A DNA stretch of 30,160 nt from Deltaproteobacteria bacterium (GTDB taxonomy: Bacteria; Myxococcota_A; UBA9042): contig JACKFC010000047.1 in NCBI GenBank assembly GCA_020632665.1, forward strand, positions 1-30,160, in the 5' to 3' direction. A program made the position numbers and the translations under genes. The notes beneath the pieces are model-generated. The model made no database searches. It saw only the letters and a program-made list of their open reading frames with translations, and was not told where the DNA came from. This document shows positions 25,290 through 30,160 of this stretch, piece by piece. Positions within the stretch are counted from its first letter, which is position 1; the number at the start of each line of letters is the position of its first letter.

Positions 25290-26529
25290 GAGGGTGTTTA
25301 CCTTTTCGCCCAAACATGAGATCCTCGCCACGGATTCGCGAGGAGGTCCCATGTCAGTCGAAAAGCCAGAAGAGTTCAAGGGGTCTCGACGGTCAGGCCG
25401 GCGTCCAGCTCTGTCGGAGGAGCAAGCCAGGCAGCTCGTCGAGCACGTCTCGAACAACCGCCAGGCAACGACCCGCGAGCTCTGCGAGTGGGTCAAGGAG
25501 ACCTTTGGGGTGACGGTCAGTACGACTGGAGTCCGCAACGCGTTGAAGCGTCATGGGATCGACAAGCGCAGGGCATCGCAGGACCTGAACGCCGCGGGTG
25601 AAGACGTAGCTTCGGCGCCTGAGGCAAAGAAGTGCTACGGCTACGCCGACCACCATCGGATGACCGGCGCCGAGACGGCCACCGGGTACCCGTCGAGCGT
25701 GACCGACGCGGAGTGGGCGATGGTCGAGCACCTGTTCACCAACCAGGGCCGCGGCAGAAAGCCCTCGTACGATCGCCGAGTTCTTCTCGACGCGATCCTG
25801 TATGTGGTGCGTGGAGGGGTCTCCTGGCGCATGTTGCCGAAGGAGTTTCCCCCCTGGCAGAACGTGTACGCGACGTTTCGCCGCTGGAGCCGCGATGGCG
25901 TGTTCGTGCAGTACTACGATGTGCTGCGAGAGATGATGCGCGAGCGAGCAGGTCGACCGGTCGAGCCGACAGCCGGGATCATGGACGCGCAGTCGACGCG
26001 GACCTCACCGCAGGGCGGCGTCAAAGGCTACGACGGCGGCAAGAAGGTCAAGGGCCGCAAGCGTCATCTGCTGGTGGACACGCTGGGCCTGCTGCTGGCA
26101 GTCGCGGTCACCGCCGCCAACGTCTCGGACCGCAACGCAATGGGACCGTTGCTCGCGGTCGGCAAGACGAAATACCCGAGCCTGAACAAGATGTACGTCG
26201 ACAGCGGCTACAGCGGCGCCAAGGCCAGCGCGGCCGCGAAGGAACTCGGCGTCGATCTGCGCCTGATTCGCCGACCCAGCCAACGACACGGCTCCTGGTC
26301 CGGACCGGAACTACCGTTTACACCCGAGATGTCCCAGCCATTTAGCGTGCTTCCCAAGCGTTGGGTGGTCGAGCGCAACAACGCGTGGAACGAACGGCCG
26401 CGACGCATGAATCGCGACCACGACCGCCTACTCTCGGTGTCGGAAGCCTGGATTTGGCTGCTCCAAGGCCACATGCTGCATCGGCGGTTGAGCGCCGGCG
26501 CGGCGTAGCAGTCAAACATAAACACCCTC
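25290..26529 (+). mobile_element. IS5-type insertion sequence, complete (1,240 bp)
   Basis: The terminal inverted repeats read GAGGGTGTTTA on both ends (25290-25300 and the complement of 26519-26529). They are flanked by a TA duplication at 25288-25289 and 26530-26531, as expected for the IS427/IS1031-like branch of IS5. One intact transposase frame fills the element. It sits between the giant lipoprotein's promoter and the 66-bp repeat piece. Intact ends and gene suggest recent insertion. Confidence 0.88.
25351..26508 (+). CDS. IS5-family DDE transposase with N-terminal winged-helix domain
   Basis: The protein has 385 residues. The ATG at 25351 follows AGGAGG by four bases. Residues ~15-75 (LSEEQARQLVEHVSNN, ELCEWVKETFGVTVS, VRNALKRHGIDKRRA) read like the helix-turn-helix/winged-helix of IS630-type transposases. 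From about residue 110 the IS5 core follows: VTDAEWAMVEHLF (DUF4096-like), RRVLLDAILYVVRGGVSWRML, FPPWQNVYATFRRWSRDGV, then the DDE catalytic domain. Catalytic candidates are the Asp of GIMDAQST, the Asp of MYVDSGYSGA and the Glu of WVVERNNAW. YDGGKKVKGRKRHLLVDTLG is the classic IS5 stretch. The frame is uninterrupted, so the enzyme may be active. The extra N-terminal DNA-binding module is uncommon for IS5 and may set target choice. Confidence 0.92.
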   Translation: MSVEKPEEFKGSRRSGRRPALSEEQARQLVEHVSNNRQATTRELCEWVKETFGVTVSTTGVRNALKRHGIDKRRASQDLNAAGEDVASAPEAKKCYGYADHHRMTGAETATGYPSSVTDAEWAMVEHLFTNQGRGRKPSYDRRVLLDAILYVVRGGVSWRMLPKEFPPWQNVYATFRRWSRDGVFVQYYDVLREMMRERAGRPVEPTAGIMDAQSTRTSPQGGVKGYDGGKKVKGRKRHLLVDTLGLLLAVAVTAANVSDRNAMGPLLAVGKTKYPSLNKMYVDSGYSGAKASAAAKELGVDLRLIRRPSQRHGSWSGPELPFTPEMSQPFSVLPKRWVVERNNAWNERPRRMNRDHDRLLSVSEAWIWLLQGHMLHRRLSAGAA

Positions 26530-26552
26530 TAAGCACCTGGAACCAAATTCCC
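26530..26552. repeat. Right flank of IS5-type element: TAAGCACCTGGAACC arm plus AAATTCCC end
   Basis: The exact inverse complement of the left arm at 25275-25289, continuing into AAATTCCC as at the right end of the MITE-like element (19696-19718). It marks the outer end of the older element into which the IS5-type element apparently inserted. Confidence 0.75.
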
Positions 26553-26618
26553 CGTTGGGGTGATGGAGGCGTGGAGGTGGGCGGCCGCTATCCGCGGTTC
26601 CTTATCGGCTCGCACCCT
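26553..26618. repeat. Partial third copy (66 bp) of the 518-bp repeat
   Basis: CGTTGGGGTGATGGAGGCGT and the following ~46 bp match 13446-13511 and 19164-19229 with very few changes, in the same orientation. The left border abuts the end-repeat (AAATTCCC), and the right border abuts a truncated DUF2249 gene. It is therefore a recombination scar or an independent insertion of part of the element. Confidence 0.75.
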
Positions 26619-26676
26619 GCGGGTGGCGGTGACGTGGGGCGATGGTGCGAACGTCGATGGCGTCGAGCTCGGGCAT
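26619..26676 (-). pseudogene. 5' fragment of a DUF2249 gene, cut by the repeat
   Basis: The minus-strand ATG at 26676 opens MPELDAIDVRTIAPRHRHP, closely matching the start of DUF2249 proteins (LDVRTIPPRERHPLIF). After 19 residues the frame enters the 66-bp repeat piece and stops within a few codons. An AGGGA stretch lies upstream of the ATG. The rest of the gene (normally ~75-150 more residues) is missing. It is divergent from an intact DUF2249 gene at 26808, so the ancestral locus had two such genes back to back. Confidence 0.65.
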
Positions 26677-26757
26677 GCGGGGATCCCTTCGTGAGCGGGC
26701 GCGGGCCGCGGATCGGCCGGCGTGGGGTCGAGGATGCCGCCGCAGCGACCCGTCCCG

Positions 26758-26775
26758 CCATGACCGAGGTCATGG
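26758..26775. promoter_or_regulatory. Palindrome CCATGACC-N2-GGTCATGG, possible operator
   Basis: A perfect 8-bp inverted repeat with a 2-bp spacer lies between the divergent DUF2249 genes, 33 bp before the ATG at 26808. It is a reasonable operator for a dimeric repressor or activator. If translation instead began at the ATG at 26760, the palindrome would be coding; its symmetry argues for 26808. Confidence 0.4.
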
Positions 26776-26807
26776 CTCAGGATTCCGGGCGCGCCTACCG
26801 TCGCGCC

Positions 26808-27086
26808 ATGCCCCACGACGCGGCCGACGCCGTCTTCCTCGACAACCGCGGTCTCGAGCCTCCCATGCCCATGGTCCGCACCCTCGAGGCGTACGAGCGC
26901 CTCGCGCCCGGGGAGCGGCTTCGGATCCACAACGACCGGGTGCCAGTGTACCTGCTGCCGCAGCTCGAGGCGCGCGGCGCCAGCTACGAGATCGACGAGC
27001 GCCTGGACGGCGACGCCATCGTCACCATCCGCCGTCCTGCCGACGACCGACCGACCGGGCCGCCGAATCCTGAGGCCGAGCGGTGA
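26808..27086 (+). CDS. DUF2249-domain protein
   Basis: This small cytosolic protein has 92 residues. The signature runs FLDNRGLEPPMPMVRTLEAY, LAPGERLRIHNDRVPVYLLP, QLEARGASYEIDE and AIVTIRRP, the DUF2249 pattern (LDvRglePPep...L.pGe.l...nd..P..L...L..rG). The fold is related to TusA/SirA sulfur carriers. Members often occur with hemerythrin, RIC, NnrS or denitrification genes, where they may serve in Fe-S or heme-centre assembly or repair; the exact role is unknown. The start at 26808 is chosen over an in-frame ATG at 26760 because the domain begins within ten residues of it. The stop overlaps the GTG of the membrane-protein gene (GTGA), indicating translational coupling and a shared operon. 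Confidence 0.85.
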   Translation: MPHDAADAVFLDNRGLEPPMPMVRTLEAYERLAPGERLRIHNDRVPVYLLPQLEARGASYEIDERLDGDAIVTIRRPADDRPTGPPNPEAER

Positions 27087-28090
27087 GTCCTGCGATGGCG
27101 GGCGACACCGCCGTCCCGTTCGGCGTGCCCGCCCGCTTCATGGCCGTCGGCGCGCTGGGCCTGGCGGCGTTCTGGACCTCCGTGGCCGCGACCCCGCGGC
27201 TGGCGCTGGCGCACCCGTCGCTCCCCGGCGTGCTGTCGCTGGTCCACGTGTTCACGCTGCTGTTCGGCGCCGCCGTGCTCATGGGGGCGCTGCACCAGCT
27301 GATGCCGGTGCTGCTGATCGCCCGCCTGCGCGGCGCCGCTTGGGGCGGCGTCACGTGGGCCGCGGCGACGGCGGGCGGGGCGACGATCGTCGCCGGCTTC
27401 GCGCTGGGCTCGCGCAGCGCCTGGCTGGCGACCGGCGGCTCGCTGGTCCTGGTCGCCGCGACGCTTCTGCTGGCATCGCTGGTCCGCACCGCGCGCGCCG
27501 CGCCGCGGATCGACGCGGTGGCCGCGACGGTCCTGGCGGCCGCCGCGGCGCTGTGGGGCACGGTCGCGCTCGGTGGGCTCGTCGCCGCCGGGCGGCTGGT
27601 CCCGGCGCTCGGCGCGGCGCTAGGCCCGGTGACGCCGCTGCACCTGACGCTGGGGCTGGCGGGCGCGTTCGCGCTGGCGATCGCCGGCGCGGGCCACAAG
27701 CTGCTGGCGATGTTCGTGCTGTCGCACGGAGCGTCGCCGCGGCCGCTGCGTTGGATCGGCGCGTCGGTCGGTGCGGCGGTGGCGCTGGCCGCCGCGGCGG
27801 CGTGGTTGCCCGCCGACTGGCGGACGGCCACGGTGGCGGGCGCCGACCCGGCGACCTGGGCGACGCGTGGCGTGACCCTCGCCCTGGGCGCCGCGCTCGC
27901 CGGACTGGCCGTCGACGTGCGCGCGATCCTGGCGCGGCGCGTGCGTCGCCGGCCGGATCCGGGCGTGACCACCTACCTGCTGGGCTTGGCCGGCCTCGTG
28001 CCCGCCTGGACGCTGCTAGCCCTCGGCCGGCCGGCGGACGCGGTGGCGGTGCTGCTGACGGCAGCCCTGCGCCGGCGATCGCCGGGATGA
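27083..28090 (+). CDS. Heme-copper-oxidase-like polytopic membrane protein, N-terminal part
   Basis: This 335-residue protein has about nine hydrophobic helices. It starts at the GTG at 27083, which overlaps the DUF2249 stop by 4 bp; ATG 27095 is an alternative. Conserved-looking His residues lie in helices: HPSLPGVLSLVHVFTLLFG, MGALHQLMPVLL and PLHLTLGLAGAFALAIAGAG followed by HKLLAMFVLSHG. This resembles COX1/NnrS-like integral proteins (family-like strings HxxxLG...GALYQLLPV and GVSYKLLPMF) found beside DUF2249 and hemerythrin genes. A heme- or NO-related role is inferred. The frame ends LLTAALRRRSPG with TGA at 28088, while the natural continuation (MLKIVSFLAWQHRY) is in another frame just after. 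It may be one half of a split gene. Confidence 0.72.
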   Translation: MSPAMAGDTAVPFGVPARFMAVGALGLAAFWTSVAATPRLALAHPSLPGVLSLVHVFTLLFGAAVLMGALHQLMPVLLIARLRGAAWGGVTWAAATAGGATIVAGFALGSRSAWLATGGSLVLVAATLLLASLVRTARAAPRIDAVAATVLAAAAALWGTVALGGLVAAGRLVPALGAALGPVTPLHLTLGLAGAFALAIAGAGHKLLAMFVLSHGASPRPLRWIGASVGAAVALAAAAAWLPADWRTATVAGADPATWATRGVTLALGAALAGLAVDVRAILARRVRRRPDPGVTTYLLGLAGLVPAWTLLALGRPADAVAVLLTAALRRRSPG

Positions 28091-28548
28091 TGCTCAAGAT
28101 CGTCTCGTTCCTCGCCTGGCAGCATCGCTACGCCGGCCGCGTGGGCCGGGATCCCGCCGGCGCCGCTGGCGTGCCGATGCTGGCCGACATGACGATCCCC
28201 GCCCTGGCCTGGACCACGGTGGCGGGCCTGCTCGTGGCGGCGGCGACCGTGGCGGCGGCGCGGGTCTCCGTCCCGGTGCCGGGCGCCCCGCCTCCGGATT
28301 GGGCGCTGGCGACGGTCCGCGTCGGCGCCGTGGCGGGCGCGACGGGTGCCGCATCGCTGCTGGCGCACCTGGCGTGGATCGTGGCGGGACGGCACCGCCC
28401 GCGGACCGCGCCGGAACCGCGGTCCGGTCCCGCCGGGCGCGGCGCGATGGAGGCTCGGGCATGTCCGACGAGCGCCGGTGCGTCCAGGTCCTCGCCCTCG
28501 GCGGCGGCGCCGACCCGGACGCCGTGCTGGACGCGCTCGCGGAGGTGA
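28087..28548 (+). CDS. Heme-copper-oxidase-like membrane protein, C-terminal part (split gene)
   Basis: This 153-residue frame starts at the ATG at 28087, overlapping the previous TGA (ATGA), so it can be made by coupled re-initiation. It opens MMLKIVSFLAWQHRYAGRVG and then VPMLADM, which looks like the tail of the same protein family (KIVPFLVWxHRY...VGxxPVPLxxDM). Two further hydrophobic helices follow (ALAWTTVAGLLVAAATVAAA, VGAVAGATGAASLLAHLAWI). The two products together (~490 residues) equal one full-length relative. The last 29 codons overlap the DUF59 gene and are probably not conserved. Either the gene is truly split, or a one-base change near 28065-28085 (mutation or sequencing error) has broken it. 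Confidence 0.5.
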   Translation: MMLKIVSFLAWQHRYAGRVGRDPAGAAGVPMLADMTIPALAWTTVAGLLVAAATVAAARVSVPVPGAPPPDWALATVRVGAVAGATGAASLLAHLAWIVAGRHRPRTAPEPRSGPAGRGAMEARACPTSAGASRSSPSAAAPTRTPCWTRSRR

Positions 28549-28814
28549 TCGACCCGGAGCTGGGCCTCGACGTGGTGACGCTGGGCCTGGTGTACGAGGT
28601 CCACCTGGTCCCGGGCGCGGTGACGGTCGCGATGACGCTGACCACGCCGGGCTGCCCCCTGCACGGCACGCTCCGGAACGCCGTCGCGCAGCGCGTCTCC
28701 GCGCTGGACGGCGCCGGCGAGGTCGACGTCCAGCTGGTCTGGGACCCTCCGTGGACGCCGGATCGGATCCTGCCCTCGGGCCGCGAGCGGCTCGCGGGTC
28801 TGCTGGGCGGCTAG
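28461..28814 (+). CDS. DUF59/MIP18-family Fe-S assembly factor
   Basis: This 117-residue cytosolic protein has the MIP18/DUF59 core: VIDPELGLDVVTLGLVYEV, VAMTLTTPGCPLHGTLRNAV (Cys in the TTPGCP loop) and VDVQLVWDPPWTPDRI. Relatives (SufT, PaaD, eukaryotic CIA2) help insert Fe-S clusters into target proteins; the PaaD-like acidic WDPPWTPDR pattern fits this group. The ATG at 28461 has GGAGG seven bases upstream. It is the last gene of the DUF2249-membrane protein-DUF59 run and may assemble a cofactor for the neighbour proteins. It is followed 20 bp later by the convergent P450 stop; no clear terminator was found in that gap. Confidence 0.88.
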   Translation: MSDERRCVQVLALGGGADPDAVLDALAEVIDPELGLDVVTLGLVYEVHLVPGAVTVAMTLTTPGCPLHGTLRNAVAQRVSALDGAGEVDVQLVWDPPWTPDRILPSGRERLAGLLGG

Positions 28815-28834
28815 GCTCGACCGCGCCGCGGCGT

Positions 28835-29980
28835 CTACCCTTCGACGAGGAACGGCACGCGCTCGAACCCGCCCTTCGGCGGCGCGGCGAACGTGGCGGG
28901 CGCGCCCGGGTCGAGGGTCACGGCGCGGGTGCGCGCCAGCAGCTCCTCGCCGACCACGCGCAGCTCGAGCCGGGCCAGCGGGGCTCCGGGGCAGACGTGG
29001 ATGCCGGCGCCGTAGAGCAGGTTGTCCCACGGCACGCGGTCGCTGCGCAGCTCGTGCGGCGCGTCGAAGACGCGCTCGTCGCGGTTGGCCGACGGCCACA
29101 GGATCCGCAGCCGGTCACCGGCGGCGATCCGTCGTCCGCCGAGCTCTGCGTCGCGGGTCGCGACGCGGCGGTTGGCGACCAGCGGCCCCCTCGCCCGCAG
29201 CATTTCGTCGACGGCGGCGGGGATCAGCCCGGGAGCGGCGCGCAGGCGCGCCTGCAGCTCGGCGTCGCTCGCCAGCGCGTGGACGACGATGCCGAGGCTC
29301 GCTGCGATGGTGCCGAGCTCGCCAACGGTCCAGTTGCGGACGATGCTGACGATCTCGTGGTCGCGCAGCGGTCGGCCGTCGATGCGCTCGCGCAGCAGGC
29401 GGGTGGTGGGGTCGTCCGGCGCGGCGTCGCCCGCCGCGCGGCGCGCGTCGAGAACGGCGCCGACGTGGCGTTCGAAGGCGGCGGCCACCTCCGCGGTGGC
29501 GGCCCGGTCGCCGGCGCGGGTCGCGCGCAGGTTGGCGTCCTGCCAGTCGGTCAGCACCTCGCGCATGGCGTCGGGCCAGCCCATGAACGCGCACTGCGCG
29601 CGCACGGCGAACGGCTCTCCGAGGTCGGCGAGCGCGTCGCCGCCCCCGCGGGCGACGGCGGCGTCGATCGACTCGGCGGCGATGCGCCTGCAGGCGGGCT
29701 CGAACGCCGTCATGGCGGCGGGCCCGAAGTAGCGATCGACGATGCGTCGCCAGGGCCCGTGCTCGGGCGGGTCCATGCCGTTCGGGATCGACGGGTGGCG
29801 TGACACGCGGTTCGAGTAGGTCGCCGGATCGTGCAGCACCTCCAGCGTCTCGGCGTGCCCGTGGACGGTCCACGCGCCGGAGCCGTCGTGCGCGACGGGG
29901 CAGCGCCGTCGCTCCTCGTCCCAGGCGTCGAGCGGGTCGGCGGGCACGGCGTCGTGCTTCGGGGCGTCGTCGGGATCCAT
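28835..29980 (-). CDS. Cytochrome P450 with atypical I-helix
   Basis: This 381-residue soluble P450-fold protein starts at the ATG at 29980 with GGAG six bases upstream. Heme-ligand loop: YGAGIHVCPGAPLARLE with Cys330 (usual F-x-x-G-x-H-x-C-x-G, here Tyr first). K-helix ExxR: E259-R262 in DEMLRARG. N-terminal GMDPPEHGPWRRIVDRYF and the C-terminal FERVPF are also typical. The I-helix (217-230, WTVGELGTIAASLG) lacks the acid-Thr pair of the AGxDT/ET motif; the acid-plus-first-Thr positions are Leu-Gly and only the next Thr is kept. This could mean altered O2 activation, a peroxide-using enzyme, or a non-monooxygenase reaction. No ferredoxin or reductase gene is adjacent. The substrate is unknown. 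It is convergent with the DUF59 gene, so any functional link is by location only. Confidence 0.9.
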   Translation of the reverse strand: MDPDDAPKHDAVPADPLDAWDEERRRCPVAHDGSGAWTVHGHAETLEVLHDPATYSNRVSRHPSIPNGMDPPEHGPWRRIVDRYFGPAAMTAFEPACRRIAAESIDAAVARGGGDALADLGEPFAVRAQCAFMGWPDAMREVLTDWQDANLRATRAGDRAATAEVAAAFERHVGAVLDARRAAGDAAPDDPTTRLLRERIDGRPLRDHEIVSIVRNWTVGELGTIAASLGIVVHALASDAELQARLRAAPGLIPAAVDEMLRARGPLVANRRVATRDAELGGRRIAAGDRLRILWPSANRDERVFDAPHELRSDRVPWDNLLYGAGIHVCPGAPLARLELRVVGEELLARTRAVTLDPGAPATFAAPPKGGFERVPFLVEG

Positions 29981-30160
29981 GGGCAGCTCCGTTCGGTGGG
30001 GGGCGTTCCGTCGATGGTAGCGCCGGGCGCCGCACGCTCGCGAGCCCGACCGAACGCCCAGAGGGGCCAACGCGCCGAGGAGGGGTCCCGGACGCCCTGA
30101 CACTTGACATGGACGCGGTCCGGCGCACGGATAGACACTCTCTTCACCGTCAACCCCCTG

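Noticed and set aside
29985..30160. TGACACTTGACA tandem near the right edge as a regulator site for the P450 gene
   Set aside because: It does not fit FNR, NorR or sigma54 forms, and no good promoter hexamers flank it.

Overview
The window is about 30 kb of GC-rich bacterial DNA, most likely from a Myxococcota / deltaproteobacterial-type organism. The reasons are the strong G/C third-position bias, several secreted or lipid-anchored proteins with DDG-C-rich repeats, a MopE-like calcium-type motif fused to a sulfatase, and an NO-responsive sigma54 regulator. No RNA genes, CRISPR arrays or phage structural genes were seen. The taxonomic placement is inference.

Region 1 (1-10.3 kb) looks like stable chromosome. 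On the minus strand lie an exported protein cut by the window edge (with a P-domain-like segment), trmK and pyk (overlapping), an exported kinase-fold-like protein, a tiny exported Lys/Asp-rich protein, and a large membrane sulfatase. Divergent from these is preT-preA, the two-subunit NAD-dependent dihydropyrimidine dehydrogenase. Region 2 (10.4-12.6 kb) holds two lipoprotein genes with very similar promoters. One is a Cys-rich/Gly-Ser-linker protein and the other has a saposin-like cysteine pattern.

Region 3 (12.6-19.3 kb) is an accessory segment. A 518-bp sequence occurs as a direct repeat at 13053-13570 and 18771-19288. Between the copies sits a nitric-oxide response module: hemerythrin-like, YwiC-like and RIC (Fe-S repair) genes on the minus strand, divergent from norR. 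The shared intergenic region has three GT-N7-AC NorR-type sites and a perfect-looking sigma54 -24/-12 promoter aimed at ric. Behind norR an FNR/DNR-type box precedes a porin gene whose 3' end was replaced by an IS66 remnant.

Region 4 (19.3-26.6 kb) has a MITE-like inverted-repeat element, a 1,725-residue Cys-rich lipoprotein, and a complete IS5-type insertion sequence. The IS is nested in the same inverted-repeat sequence that bounds the MITE. A 66-bp third piece of the 518-bp repeat follows directly.

Region 5 (26.6-30.0 kb) is a second probable nitrogen-oxide or respiration-linked cluster. It contains a truncated DUF2249 gene cut at the repeat junction, then a divergent DUF2249 gene, a polytopic heme-copper-oxidase-like membrane protein split into two overlapping frames, and a DUF59/MIP18 Fe-S assembly factor. 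A convergent cytochrome P450 with an atypical I-helix follows. Regions 3 and 5 together, with their repeats and truncations, look like parts of a denitrification/NO-related island broken up by mobile elements. Individual functions in region 5 are inferred from family resemblance only.
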